Of a DNA stretch of 64,000 nucleotides, positions 25,830 to 34,558 are shown piece by piece. The position numbers were made by a program, and so were the translations under genes. The stretch covers positions 124,001 through 188,000 of the forward strand of contig NZ_RJJQ01000004.1 of assembly GCF_003724155.1 (NCBI RefSeq). The letters run 5' to 3'. The notes under the pieces were generated by a model. It was given only the letters and a program-made list of their open reading frames with translations, had not been told where the DNA came from and did no database searches. Numbering within the stretch: the stretch's first letter is position 1; every line of letters starts with the position of its first letter. The DNA is from Flexivirga caeni. GTDB lineage: Bacteria; Actinomycetota; Actinomycetes; Actinomycetales; Dermatophilaceae.

Positions 25830-26810
25830 ATGACGTCTCAGGGGCAGCCCACGGTGCGCAAGGCGGTTATTCCGGCGGCGGGGCTTGGTACCCGGTTTCT
25901 GCCGTCGACGAAGGCGATCCCGAAGGAAATGCTGCCGGTGGTGGACAAGCCGGCGATTCAGTATGTCGTGGAGGAGGCCGAGCGGGCCGGGCTGCACGAC
26001 ATCCTGATGGTGACCGGGCGGAACAAGGCGGCGCTGGAGGACCACTTCGACCGGCACTGGGAACTGGAGCAGGCGCTGGAACGCAAGGGCGACCAGTTGC
26101 GGCTGCAGCGGGTGCGCAAGTCGGCCAACCTCGGCAACGTGCATTTCATCCGCCAGGGCGAGCCGCTCGGTCTGGGGCACGCGGTGTTGTGTGCGCGCAC
26201 GCACGTGGGTGACAGTCCGTTCGCGGTGTTGCTGGGTGATGACCTGATCGACGAACGTGATTGTTTGCTGGAGCGGATGATCCGGGCGCAGCAGACGTAT
26301 GGCGGGTCGGTCGTGGCGTTGATGGAGGTCCCGGAGGACCAGATCCACCTGTACGGGTGCGCCGCGGTCTCGCCGGTGCCTGGTGCCGGTGACACCGCGG
26401 ATGGGGACGTGGTGCGGGTCGACACGCTGGTGGAGAAGCCGGCTGTCGGGGATGCGCCGAGCAACCTGGCGATCATCGGGCGGTATGTCCTGGCGCCGCA
26501 GATCTTCGACGTGCTGGACCACACCGCACCGGGCCGGGGCGGGGAGATCCAGCTCACCGACGCGTTGCGTGAGATGGCGCAGGACCCGCACCGGGACGGT
26601 GGCGGTGTCACCGGGGTCGTCTTCCACGGCCGCCGCTACGACACCGGCGACCGCCTCGACTACCTCAAAGCCATGGTCCGGCTGGCTGTGCGGCACCGCG
26701 ACTTCGGCGCCGAGTTCCGCGGCTGGCTGATGGACTGGGTCGACTCCGACGAGGGGCGTGGCAAACGCCCCCATGCCGAAGACGACGAGGGTGAACACCT
26801 CGGGCACTGA
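25830..26810 (+). CDS. galU: UTP-glucose-1-phosphate uridylyltransferase
   Basis: 326 residues from ATG 25830. The nucleotidyltransferase signature AAGLGTRFLPSTKAIPKEMLPV is at about 14-35, followed by EEAERAGL, GLGHAVLCA, LLGDDLID (metal-binding Asp) and LVEKP. It makes UDP-glucose for cell-wall polysaccharides and glycans. A 9-base inverted repeat (ATGCCGAAG/CTTCGGCAT) near the stop may weakly end transcription before moeA. Confidence 0.95.
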   Translation: MTSQGQPTVRKAVIPAAGLGTRFLPSTKAIPKEMLPVVDKPAIQYVVEEAERAGLHDILMVTGRNKAALEDHFDRHWELEQALERKGDQLRLQRVRKSANLGNVHFIRQGEPLGLGHAVLCARTHVGDSPFAVLLGDDLIDERDCLLERMIRAQQTYGGSVVALMEVPEDQIHLYGCAAVSPVPGAGDTADGDVVRVDTLVEKPAVGDAPSNLAIIGRYVLAPQIFDVLDHTAPGRGGEIQLTDALREMAQDPHRDGGGVTGVVFHGRRYDTGDRLDYLKAMVRLAVRHRDFGAEFRGWLMDWVDSDEGRGKRPHAEDDEGEHLGH

Positions 26811-26882
26811 GGCTGCTTCGGCATCGCTACCTGGCGGTCGCCGGACATGCGCGTCGCACGCGCCGGTGGATACGCTTGCCGG

Positions 26883-28097
26883 GTGCTGACTTTCGACGAA
26901 TACCAGCAGCGGGTGCTCGCTTCCGCGCGGCCGCTGCCCGCCGAGCGGCGGCCCGTCGCCGAAGTGGCGAACCTGCTCGGTCTGGTGACTGCTGAGCCGG
27001 TGCACAGTTCGGTGTCGTTGCCCGGCTTCACGAACTCGGCGATGGACGGGTATGCCGTGTGGTCCGCTGACCTGCGCGGCGCCACGCCGGACACGCCCGT
27101 CGTGCTGCCGGTCGCCGGCGACATACCCGCGGGTGACACACGGTCGCTGGAACTGGCACCGGGGTCCTGCTGGCGGATCATGACCGGCGCGCCACTGCCC
27201 ACCGGCGCGGATGCCGTGGTGCAGGTGGAGCTGACCGACGGCGGGCTGGAGGAAGTGCGGCTGCGCGAGGCCGTCCCGGCCGGCACGGCGCTTCGTCATC
27301 GCGGTGAGGACGTGCAACCCGGCGACGAGGTGCTGCCCGCGGGCACGCGGTTGCAGCCGCGGCACGTGCCGGTGCTTCTCTCGTCCGGCGTCGGTGAGAT
27401 CTCGGTGTTCCCGCGGCCGCGGGTGGCGATCGTCAGCACGGGCGACGAACTGGTGGCGCCCGGCGAGCCGGCCGGCCACGGACAGGTCGTCGACTCCAAC
27501 GGCCCGATGCTCGGGGCGCTCGCGCGGGAGTGTGGCTTCGACGTCGCCGCTGTATGCCGCAGTGGCGACTCTCCGGAAGCACTGCTTGCCACCGTGCAGG
27601 AGCTGACCGGCGCCGCCGATCTCATCGTGACCAGCGGCGGCGTCAGCGCCGGAGCGTTCGAACCGGTGAAGCTCGCCTTCACCGGCAGCGACGACTTCGA
27701 GTTCGTGCAGGTGGCCATGCAGCCGGGGAAGCCGCAGGGCTTCGGAACCGTCTCGGGCACACCGGTTTTCGCTCTCCCGGGCAATCCGGTCAGCTCGCTC
27801 GTGTCGTTCCTGTTGCTGGTCGCGCCCGCGGCGCGAGTGCTCGCCGGACGTGACCCGGAGGTGCCGACGGTCGAGGCCGCTGTGGCCGAGCACTGGACCT
27901 CGCCGCCCGGTCGCCAGCAGTTCGCCCGGGTCGTCTTCGACGAGGACGGCCGGATGGTCCGGCCGATCGGCGGACAGGGCTCCCATGTGCTGGGCGGGCT
28001 TGCTGGCTCGCAGGCGCTCGCGATCGTCCCCGCCGGCACGACGGAGGTCGCGGTCGGCGAGACGCTTCGCGTCATACCCCTGGACGGGCTGGCATGA
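26883..28097 (+). CDS. moeA: Molybdopterin molybdenumtransferase MoeA / gephyrin-like Glp
   Basis: 404 residues from GTG 26883. Domain order is that of MoeA: N-terminal domains I/II with FTNSAMDGYAV, 'PAGDTRSLELAPGSCWRIMTGAPLPTGADAVVQVE', a MogA-like domain III (VAIVSTGDELVAPGEP, VTSGGVSAGAFEPVK) and C-terminal domain IV. The enzyme inserts molybdate into adenylated molybdopterin. In corynebacteria the copy next to glpR (sepX homologue) is Glp, which binds FtsZ; this gene sits in the same kind of operon, so a divisome role is possible. It overlaps moaC by 4 bases. Confidence 0.9.
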   Translation: MLTFDEYQQRVLASARPLPAERRPVAEVANLLGLVTAEPVHSSVSLPGFTNSAMDGYAVWSADLRGATPDTPVVLPVAGDIPAGDTRSLELAPGSCWRIMTGAPLPTGADAVVQVELTDGGLEEVRLREAVPAGTALRHRGEDVQPGDEVLPAGTRLQPRHVPVLLSSGVGEISVFPRPRVAIVSTGDELVAPGEPAGHGQVVDSNGPMLGALARECGFDVAAVCRSGDSPEALLATVQELTGAADLIVTSGGVSAGAFEPVKLAFTGSDDFEFVQVAMQPGKPQGFGTVSGTPVFALPGNPVSSLVSFLLLVAPAARVLAGRDPEVPTVEAAVAEHWTSPPGRQQFARVVFDEDGRMVRPIGGQGSHVLGGLAGSQALAIVPAGTTEVAVGETLRVIPLDGLA

Positions 28098-28594
28098 ACT
28101 CACCCCACGATGTGACAGAGCCGCGACTCACCCACGTCCGCGCGGACGGCACGGCGCACATGGTCGACGTGAGCGGTAAGGCGGTGACCGCACGGGTCGC
28201 CGAAGCGCGGGGCCGGGTCCTGTTGTCCGCCAGGGCGATCGAGGCGTTGCGCGGAGGAACCGTGCCCAAGGGCGACGCGCTCGCCGTGGCCCGCATCGCC
28301 GGCATCCAGGCGGCCAAGCGCACTCCTGATCTCGTGCCCCTCGCGCACCCGGTGGCGGTGCACGCCGCGTCGGTCGACCTCACCGTGCAGGACGACGGAG
28401 TCGACATCGAGGCGACGGTGCGCACGGCCGACCGCACCGGCATCGAGATGGAGGCGCTCACTTGCGTCACCGTCGCCGCGCTCGCGCTCATCGACATGAT
28501 CAAGTCGGTCGACAAGCACGGGCGGATCACCGACGTGCGCGTGACCGCGAAATCGGGCGGCCGGTCCGGCGACTGGCGGGAGGTTGGTCCATGA
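28094..28594 (+). CDS. moaC: Cyclic pyranopterin monophosphate synthase
   Basis: 166 residues. All family landmarks are present: HMVDVSGKAVTARVA at the start, VPKGDALAVARIAGIQAAKRT, LVPLAHPVAVHAASVDL and GIEMEALTCVTVAALALIDMIKSVDK. MoaC acts after MoaA to turn the rearranged GTP product into cyclic pyranopterin monophosphate in molybdenum cofactor synthesis. Start overlaps moeA (ATGA) and stop overlaps moaB (ATGA), so the three are tightly coupled. Confidence 0.95.
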   Translation: MNSPHDVTEPRLTHVRADGTAHMVDVSGKAVTARVAEARGRVLLSARAIEALRGGTVPKGDALAVARIAGIQAAKRTPDLVPLAHPVAVHAASVDLTVQDDGVDIEATVRTADRTGIEMEALTCVTVAALALIDMIKSVDKHGRITDVRVTAKSGGRSGDWREVGP

Positions 28595-29076
28595 GCGAGC
28601 GACCAACGAACACTGCCTGGGTGATCACCTGCTCCAACCGCGCGTCCGCCGGGGTGTATGACGACAGGTCCGGCAAAATCCTCGAATCCGCCTTGCAGGA
28701 CTGGGGATTCACCGTCACCCGCACGGTCGTGCCGGACGGTCCACCAGTGGGTGCGGCGCTGCGCGAAGCGGTGAGCGCCGGCGCGCGGGTCGTGCTCACG
28801 ACGGGTGGCACGGGCATCTCGCCGACCGACCGCACGCCGGAGGAGACGCGGGCCGTGCTGGACCGGGAGGTGCCGGGCATCCCCGAGGCACTGCGAGCGG
28901 AAGGGGCGGCGGGCGGCATACCGACGGCGTGCCTGTCGCGTGGCATCGCCGGGGCCGCCGGCAAGGCGCTGATCGTCAACCTGCCGGGTTCGACCGGCGG
29001 AGTTCGTGACGCGCTGCCGCTGTTGCGGGAGGTCCTGCCGCACGCGATCGCCCAGCTGGACGGCGGCGACCATTAG
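28591..29076 (+). CDS. moaB: MoaB/MogA molybdenum cofactor protein
   Basis: 161 residues from ATG 28591. MogA-like fold with ITCSNRASAGVYDDRSG, the molybdopterin-binding TTGGTGISPTDRTPE, and VNLPGSTGGVRD near the C-terminus. It adenylylates molybdopterin before MoeA-driven metal insertion. ATGA overlap with moaC; the GNAT gene follows after about 25 bases. Confidence 0.93.
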   Translation: MSERPTNTAWVITCSNRASAGVYDDRSGKILESALQDWGFTVTRTVVPDGPPVGAALREAVSAGARVVLTTGGTGISPTDRTPEETRAVLDREVPGIPEALRAEGAAGGIPTACLSRGIAGAAGKALIVNLPGSTGGVRDALPLLREVLPHAIAQLDGGDH

Positions 29077-29101
29077 CTCCCGGTGGTGGCCCGCTACGAC
29101 A

Positions 29102-29692
29102 GTGGGGGAGTGGAATGGCTCGCGAATCCTGTTGCGCGGCCTGCGAGCTCGCGCTGACAAGCGGGAGTTCCTCGAGCTTCGGGCGGCGAACGCCGGCTGG
29201 ACCCGGCCGTGGGACTCCACCGCGCCGGGCTCGGAGGTCGCCGCGTCGATGAGTTTCGCGCAGATGGTGCACTTCCAGGACGGCGAGGCCCGGGACGGCC
29301 GGCTGCTCCCCTTCGCCGTCGAGGTGGACGGGGTGCTGGCCGGTCAGATGCACCTCTTCGGCATCTCCCGGGGCGCGCTGCTCTCCGCATCGGCCGGCTA
29401 CTGGATCGCCGAACGCTATGCCGGCCGGGCCATTACGCCGTTCGCGCTCGCGCTGCTGATCGACCACGCGTTCGGGCCGGTCGGGCTGCACCGGGTCGAG
29501 GTCAATATCCGCCCGGACAACGCCCGGAGTCTGCGCGTCGTCGCCAAACTCGGGTTGCGGGAGGAGGGTCTGCGCCGCCGCTACCTGCACATCAACGGCG
29601 CCTGGCATGACCATGTGACCTTCGCAGTCACCACCGAGGAGTTGCCGACCGAGACGATGGTCGAGCGATTCCGGCGCCGCGTCACCGGCTGA
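29102..29692 (+). CDS. GNAT acetyltransferase (RimJ/RimL-like)
   Basis: About 196 residues if it starts at GTG 29102; other starts are possible. The acetyl-CoA fold is clear: SAGYWIAERYAGRAITPFALALLIDHAF for motif A with its pyrophosphate-binding helix, then GLHRVEVNIRPDNARSLRVVAKLGLREEG for motif B, ending RRRYLHINGAWHDHVTFAV. The family acetylates N-termini of ribosomal proteins or other amines. In actinomycetes this gene is regularly found between moaB and sepX, as here. Confidence 0.85.
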   Translation: MGEWNGSRILLRGLRARADKREFLELRAANAGWTRPWDSTAPGSEVAASMSFAQMVHFQDGEARDGRLLPFAVEVDGVLAGQMHLFGISRGALLSASAGYWIAERYAGRAITPFALALLIDHAFGPVGLHRVEVNIRPDNARSLRVVAKLGLREEGLRRRYLHINGAWHDHVTFAVTTEELPTETMVERFRRRVTG

Positions 29693-29868
29693 CGGCCGGT
29701 GACCGCCGCACACCGGCGTGAATGTCGCGGCGGGCGTCAAACCGTATGCCGCACAAGCGATCTCACCGAATGCGGCGACGCGTGGCACGCTGCGGGTTGC
29801 TGTGCAAGCAAGCGACACACCGCGGACGTTCACGGATTGCAACGGTTTTGGCTCTAACGTCTTGTCCC

Positions 29869-30888
29869 GTGCAGCAGTCGAGCAGCCTGATCTTCCTGGC
29901 CATCGTGATCATCTGGGCCGCCTACCTCCTGCAGCACTGGGTGCGCCGGCGGGAAGCGCTCGCCACGGCGCGCTCGGTCGACGAATTCAGCGATGCCATG
30001 CGGGTGCTCGAACGCCGCGAGCATCCCACCGGGGTCGGCGTCCTGGAGCAGGTCGCCGACCCGTCCAGTGGGCAACCCGCAGAGCCGGCTCGCACCCGCG
30101 TGCCGCGCCCGTCACTGCGAGCAGGGACCGTCATGACCGGAGAACCTCAGCCCCCCGTCACCGACCACGAGCCAGAGTCGCGACCCGAGGGCCGCGGCGG
30201 CCTGGAGCGTGTCGGGCGCACCCTCGTGACAGCGGGGTCGCCGAAACTGCGTGCTATCGCGCTCATCCTCAGCGTCGCATTGCTGCTGATCACCGTGGTG
30301 TGCGCACCCTTCGGCGCGCTGCCGTGGTGGTCTCCCGTGCTGATGCTGATCGCGTCCGGTGGTGCCTTCTTCTGGTGCCGGGCGTCGGCCCTGGCAGCCG
30401 CGGCAGCCCGTGGCTCTCGCGGTGTGCCGGTGACCCGGAACGCGCCGATGAAGGCAGGCCGCCCGCGCCGTGCGGCTGTGCGGTTGCCGCGCCGTTCGGC
30501 CACCGTCGTACCGGCGCAAGCACCCGCGCAGGACGTGGTGCCGCTCGCCAAGGCAACCATGCCGGCCCCGGTCGTCGAGGCACCCGCGCCGCCGCAGCCG
30601 CGTCAGGAGCAGGTCTTCGACATCAGCGCCGGTGACGCCCCGGCCGTTGCCGCACCGGCTGCCCCGCAGATGCCGGCAGCGCAGTCGGCCGATGGGTGGC
30701 GTCCGGTGGCGGTGCCGCCCCCGACATACACGATGAAGGAACGCGCGCCCGAGCGTCCGCAACCGGCGCCCGCAGCGACCACGGACCCCAAGTCGTACGA
30801 GCACGTGGCCAACGAGGACCTGCCCTTCGACGGGCTGGCGCTCGACCAGGATCTGGACGATCTGCCCTCGGTCTTCCGCGCCGGCTGA
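29869..30888 (+). CDS. sepX: SepX/GlpR-type divisome membrane protein
   Basis: 339 residues from GTG 29869. A membrane helix at about 7-21 is followed directly by LLQHWVRRREALATARSVDEFSDAMRVLERR, the conserved start of SepX (Streptomyces) and GlpR (Corynebacterium). Two further membrane helices lie at about 128-146 and 152-170, and the remaining 170 residues are Pro/Ala-rich and disordered, ending in acidic DLPFDGLALDQDLDDLPSVF. SepX stabilises the division septum; GlpR anchors the gephyrin-like Glp. Gene order galU-moeA-moaC-moaB-GNAT-sepX supports the call. tRNA-Ala follows 80 bases later. Confidence 0.8.
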   Translation: MQQSSSLIFLAIVIIWAAYLLQHWVRRREALATARSVDEFSDAMRVLERREHPTGVGVLEQVADPSSGQPAEPARTRVPRPSLRAGTVMTGEPQPPVTDHEPESRPEGRGGLERVGRTLVTAGSPKLRAIALILSVALLLITVVCAPFGALPWWSPVLMLIASGGAFFWCRASALAAAAARGSRGVPVTRNAPMKAGRPRRAAVRLPRRSATVVPAQAPAQDVVPLAKATMPAPVVEAPAPPQPRQEQVFDISAGDAPAVAAPAAPQMPAAQSADGWRPVAVPPPTYTMKERAPERPQPAPAATTDPKSYEHVANEDLPFDGLALDQDLDDLPSVFRAG

Positions 30889-30968
30889 GCGGCAACGCGC
30901 GAGCTGCAGCGCCGGGCGGGGCCGATTTAGCCGATCGCTCTCGCGGTGTTAAAGTTGTTCTCGCTTCT

Positions 30969-31041
30969 GGGGCATTGGCGCAGTTGGTAGCGCGTCTCGT
31001 TCGCAATGAGAAGGTCAGGGGTTCGAATCCCCTATGCTCCA
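30969..31041 (+). tRNA. tRNA-Ala (anticodon CGC)
   Basis: A 73-base cloverleaf, GGGGCAT ... ATGCTCC plus A. The acceptor stem contains the G3:U70 wobble pair that marks alanine tRNAs. The anticodon loop is UUCGCAA, anticodon CGC, reading GCG. T arm has GGTTCGAATCC. CCA is not encoded. Confidence 0.95.
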
Positions 31042-31046
31042 CTCCA

Positions 31047-31104
31047 CGCACAAGGCTCGAACCCTTGCCCGACGAATAGTTGGCGAGGGTTCGAGCCTTG
31101 TGCG
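31047..31104. terminator. Hairpin terminator after tRNA-Ala
   Basis: Perfect 19-base-pair arms at 31047-31065 and 31086-31104 enclose about 20 bases. It begins 6 bases after the tRNA and should end the tRNA transcript. No T-run follows, as is usual in high-GC actinomycetes. Confidence 0.7.
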
Positions 31105-31228
31105 CGTCAGCGGCCTAGGGGAGGGCGTTGGCTGGAGGCCTTCCGATCTTGCCGACACTAAAATTATGCTGCTTGGAAGGAGCACCATCGGCGCGACGCC
31201 GGGACACTGACCTCTATGGCTATGCATG
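31105..31228. other. AT-richer gap at the start of the accessory stretch
   Basis: Contains CACTAAAATTATGC, unusually AT-rich for this chromosome, and at 31183-31202 a 20-base sequence repeated exactly inside the drug exporter gene (32103-32122). No gene is apparent. Confidence 0.5.
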
Positions 31229-31768
31229 TCAGTGGTGTATGCGCAGCCGCCAGACCCGGATATGGGATTTGGTCAGCCATTGCCGGGCGGCGATCACATG
31301 CATCTTCATGAACGTGATGGAGATCAGTATTGCCGCGACTGGGATCTCGATGAGTGTTGCCAGGAGGAGTGCACTGGGCCGGTTGTGACCGTTGGAGGTC
31401 GTGATGTCGAACCACGCGTCGCAGAGCATGAGTACGCCGGTGGCGAAGCTGGTGAGCATCACCGCCATCCGGTGCAGCAGGCCGAGGATTGCGGTGAGTG
31501 CCATGAGCATGACCAGGATGCAGTCGAAGCCCAGCCAGGTCAGTTGCCAGTCGGGTGCCGTGTACTGGCCGGGCAGGGTGAGTCTCAGGTAGACCATCCA
31601 GGGCAGCATGACGATGCAACCGCCGATCATCATGGTCAGCCGCAGCCGAAGCACCCAGGTCATGCGCTGAACGTTGATGAGCTTGTCGGTGGGCTGCATC
31701 AAGCGCTGAATCAGTTCGCGGCGCTCATTCTCGGTCATCGCGGCAATCTCGGCGTCACTGAGCGTCAT
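31229..31768 (-). CDS. Four-helix membrane protein of unknown function
   Basis: 179 residues from ATG 31768. A cytoplasmic N-terminus of about 40 residues (MTLSDAEIAAMTENERRELIQRL, helical) precedes four predicted membrane helices, then a basic end. No known family is recognised. Its start overlaps the end of the exporter gene by 14 bases, so both belong to one minus-strand operon, and it may be an accessory component. Its Met and Ile content is higher than that of most neighbours, consistent with acquisition. Confidence 0.6.
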   Translation of the reverse strand: MTLSDAEIAAMTENERRELIQRLMQPTDKLINVQRMTWVLRLRLTMMIGGCIVMLPWMVYLRLTLPGQYTAPDWQLTWLGFDCILVMLMALTAILGLLHRMAVMLTSFATGVLMLCDAWFDITTSNGHNRPSALLLATLIEIPVAAILISITFMKMHVIAARQWLTKSHIRVWRLRIHH

Positions 31769-33227
31769 GGGTCTTGCTGCGGCGTCGCGCTTCTTCGAGG
31801 GTGAGCCAACCGGCCAGGCCGAGGGCGATGATGCTGGCGGCAGTGAGCCAGGTGAAGGTGGTGTGGAAGGAGGCGACGTTAGGGGCGCCGCTGCGTTCGA
31901 GCATGATGACCAACAGTGCGGTGCCGAGGGACCCGCCGACGCGCTGGATGATGTTGGCTTGCGAGGTTGCGTCCGGGAGCCGGTCACGTGGGACGGTTTT
32001 GTAGGCGACGGCAAGTGCGGGCATCGCGGCGAGGCCGAGGCCGAATCCGGTCATGGCTTGGAGGGCGAGCACGAGCGGGAACACCGTGTCGGCGGGCAGG
32101 AACACCATCGGCGCGACGCCGGCGATGCTGAGTGCAAGGCCGACGATGGAGATGGGGCCTCCGCCGGTGCGGTCGGTCAGGGCGCCGCCGAGTGGCATCG
32201 AGATGGCGGTGCCGCCGCCGACGGCGAACATCAGCAGGCCGGTGTCGATCACGCCCTGCCCGCGCAGGATCTGCCAGTACAGCGGCAGCAGGATCAGGGT
32301 GCCGAGCAGGGCGGCTCCGGTGAAGAACACTGAGGAGATCGCGGCGGTGTAGATGCGGTTGGTGAACAGTCGCAGGTCCAGCAGCGGGTGGTCGGCGGTG
32401 AGGCTGCGCCCGATGAACAGTCCGAGTGCGACGAGGCCACCGGTGAGGGTGCCGAGCGCGACCGGGTCGGTGAGGCCGCCGGCGCGGCTGATGACGGTGA
32501 TCCCGTAGAGGACCAGGGGCAGGCCGGAGGCGATCAGGGCGAAGCCGAGGATGTCGAACGGCCGTCCGTGTTGTGGTGTGCCCCGGGGGACCAGGCGCAG
32601 TCCGAGTGTGATGGCGAGCGCGCCGACGGGCAGGTTGACCAGGAACAGCCAGTGCCAGGACAGGTCGCCGATCAGCAGTCCGCCGAGGGCGGGTCCGGCG
32701 GCGGGGCCGAGGACGGAGACGATCTTGGTCATGTTCAGCACCCGGCCCATCCGTTCGGGTCCGGCGGCCTGGCCGATGATGGTCTGCCCGGCGGGAAGCA
32801 GCAATGCCCCGGTGCATCCCTGTACCGCACGCAGTCCGATCAGTACCGGCAGGTTCGGCGCGATGGCGCACAGTCCGGAGGCGATCACGAAGGCGGTCAG
32901 GGCGAGCAACCACAACCGGCCTGCGCCGACGCGACGGCTGACCCAGGCGGTGAGCGGCACTGCGGCGGCGAACGCGATGATGTACCCGCTGCTCAGCCAC
33001 TGGGTCTGGGTCAACGGAGCGTGGAAGGAGCGGGCAATGCTCTTTACCCCGACGTTGATCAGGGATGACGCGAGCGTGGACATGAACGAGCCGATCACGA
33101 CCACGAACGCCAGGCGCCATACCTCCCACGGCACCGGTTCAAGCTCGGCGCGGGTCCCCGCGTGGGGTTGGGATCGCGAGGCAGTGGTCACCGGTGTCTC
33201 CTGAACAAAAACCGTGGGAGATCCCAT
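31755..33227 (-). CDS. DHA2-family MFS drug exporter (EmrB/QacA-like)
   Basis: 490 residues with about 14 membrane helices. DHA2 markers: ASSLINVGVKSIARSF in helix 1, QWLSSGYIIAFAAAVPLTAWVSRRVGAGRLWL for motif A, GLRAVQGCTGALLLPAGQTII for motif B and GPALGGLLIGDLSWHWLFLVNLPVGALAI for motif C, the antiporter motif. It exports toxic compounds in exchange for protons. The divergent MarR gene 38 bases away is the likely regulator. Confidence 0.9.
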   Translation of the reverse strand: MGSPTVFVQETPVTTASRSQPHAGTRAELEPVPWEVWRLAFVVVIGSFMSTLASSLINVGVKSIARSFHAPLTQTQWLSSGYIIAFAAAVPLTAWVSRRVGAGRLWLLALTAFVIASGLCAIAPNLPVLIGLRAVQGCTGALLLPAGQTIIGQAAGPERMGRVLNMTKIVSVLGPAAGPALGGLLIGDLSWHWLFLVNLPVGALAITLGLRLVPRGTPQHGRPFDILGFALIASGLPLVLYGITVISRAGGLTDPVALGTLTGGLVALGLFIGRSLTADHPLLDLRLFTNRIYTAAISSVFFTGAALLGTLILLPLYWQILRGQGVIDTGLLMFAVGGGTAISMPLGGALTDRTGGGPISIVGLALSIAGVAPMVFLPADTVFPLVLALQAMTGFGLGLAAMPALAVAYKTVPRDRLPDATSQANIIQRVGGSLGTALLVIMLERSGAPNVASFHTTFTWLTAASIIALGLAGWLTLEEARRRSKTHDAQ

Positions 33228-33265
33228 GATAGGTGAGCTGACGGATATTCGGTAGACTGACCCCC

Positions 33266-33724
33266 ATGACTTCCAAGCCGACCAACCAGAAGGCGGAAGT
33301 GTCGAGTGCTCTGCTGGATGTGCCCGCCTTTGCGCTGAGCCGTCTCGGCCGGCTTGCGCACGCCACGGTTCACGACGCCTTCGCCGGCGGCGGGCTCTCT
33401 TCGCGGACCTACTTCGTGCTGCGCTGCTTGCACGAGGACGGGCAGATGTCCCAGCGTGAACTCGCCGACCGCGTGTCGATGGACCGCAGCGACCTGGTCA
33501 AACTCCTCGACCAGCTCGAAAATGTCGGCCACCTGCGCCGGGGCCCCGATCCGCGCGACCGGCGACGCCATCTACTGTCCATCACCCCTCGCGGCGTGAC
33601 CATCGTCGAACAGGGCCGACGGCTCTTGGACCAAGCCAACGAAGAGGTCTTCGCCAGCCTCAACCCGAACGAACGGGCCACGTTGCACCACCTCGTCCGC
33701 CGAGCCCTCCATGCCCTGGCGTGA
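33266..33724 (+). CDS. MarR family transcriptional regulator
   Basis: 152 residues. The winged helix-turn-helix is clear: YFVLRCLHEDGQMSQRELADRVSMDRSDLVKLLDQLENVGHLRRGPDPRDRRRHLLSITPRG, with the Asp-x-Arg-x-x-x-Arg wing. It probably represses the divergent exporter operon and itself, binding in the 38-base gap. Inducing ligand unknown. Confidence 0.9.
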   Translation: MTSKPTNQKAEVSSALLDVPAFALSRLGRLAHATVHDAFAGGGLSSRTYFVLRCLHEDGQMSQRELADRVSMDRSDLVKLLDQLENVGHLRRGPDPRDRRRHLLSITPRGVTIVEQGRRLLDQANEEVFASLNPNERATLHHLVRRALHALA

Positions 33725-33897
33725 TTGTCGCGACGCTTTTGAAAAGGTTGCTCGACTGGCGATCTGTGAGAAGTAGCACGGACCGCAGCACGGGTCTGGA
33801 CGTGATCCAAGAGCAAGCAGGGACAGAGCTTTCGCTGCTTGCCGTGGGAGAACGCCATTGCCGAGAGCGGTGAGCTGTTGAGCATGTGTCAGACCCA

Positions 33898-34149
33898 TTA
33901 GTGCGGATGTGTTGCCGGCCGCGGTGGCACCTGCATGACTTCGACCCGGATGTTGCCGTGACGATCCCAGCGCGCAAGCTCCACCGTCCGAAGTGAAATG
34001 CCACGGTCGTCGCGTTCCTGCGCGAGTGCGAGGGTGGTGTCGCGGTCGCCATATGCCTGAACCCGATCGAACGGATCAGGGACCTCGGTGACTGTGGTGG
34101 GCGTCTCGAACGCGGGCTGGAGGAACGTGTGAAGGTCGAAGCACCGCAA
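33898..34149 (-). pseudogene. Possible gene fragment abutting an IS110 remnant
   Basis: An 83-codon minus-strand frame. Its first 16 codons are antisense to the IS110 remnant, while the remainder (ending DRHGNIRVEVMQVPPRPATHPH) has coding-like composition, as if the 3' part of a gene were cut by the insertion. No family is recognised. It could equally be chance. Confidence 0.25.
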
Positions 34150-34515
34150 CTACTGGAACTGCCGGGGTACGGACCGATGCCGGCAGCGCGCATCGTCGCC
34201 GAGACACGTGATCCGGTCCGGTTCAAGTCGACGGCCGCGTTCGCGATGCTCGCCGGCTGCGCCTTGATCCCGGCGTCCTCGGGCAACAGCCAGCGGGTCA
34301 GGCTGAACCGAGGCGGCAACCGCCGAATGAACGCCGCGATCCACCGGATCGTCATCACTCAGAAGCGCTTGTATCCGCCCGCGCAGGATTACCTCGCAAC
34401 GAGGGGTGCGCTGGGGAACTCCGAACGCCGAGGCCATTCGCGCGTTGAAGAGACATATCGCCAGGCGCGTGTTCACTCTGCTCCGTTCGGCGGAAACCGC
34501 CATAGTCGCCCCGCT
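34072..34515 (+). pseudogene. IS110-family transposase remnant (3' part, frameshifted)
   Basis: The frame reads NPIERIRDLGD, then VEAPQLLELPGYGPMPAARIVAE, ALIPASSGNSQRVRLNRGGNRRMNAAIHRIVITQKRL, the Transposase_20 domain of IS110 elements. Near 34400 the similarity jumps to another frame (VRWGTPNAEAIRALKRHIARRVFTLL), so a frameshift has occurred. The N-terminal DEDD catalytic domain is missing. No terminal repeats are visible, as expected for IS110. A dead insertion. Confidence 0.75.
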
Positions 34516-34558
34516 TCCCGCCGTTGGTGCGGTCGCTACGTGACGCCGTCAGAAAGCG

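Noticed and set aside
31047-31104. Attachment site duplicate of the tRNA-Ala 3' end
   Set aside because: The hairpin carries GGTTCGAGCC, similar to a T arm, but the match to the tRNA is only about 7 bases and the hairpin symmetry explains it better.
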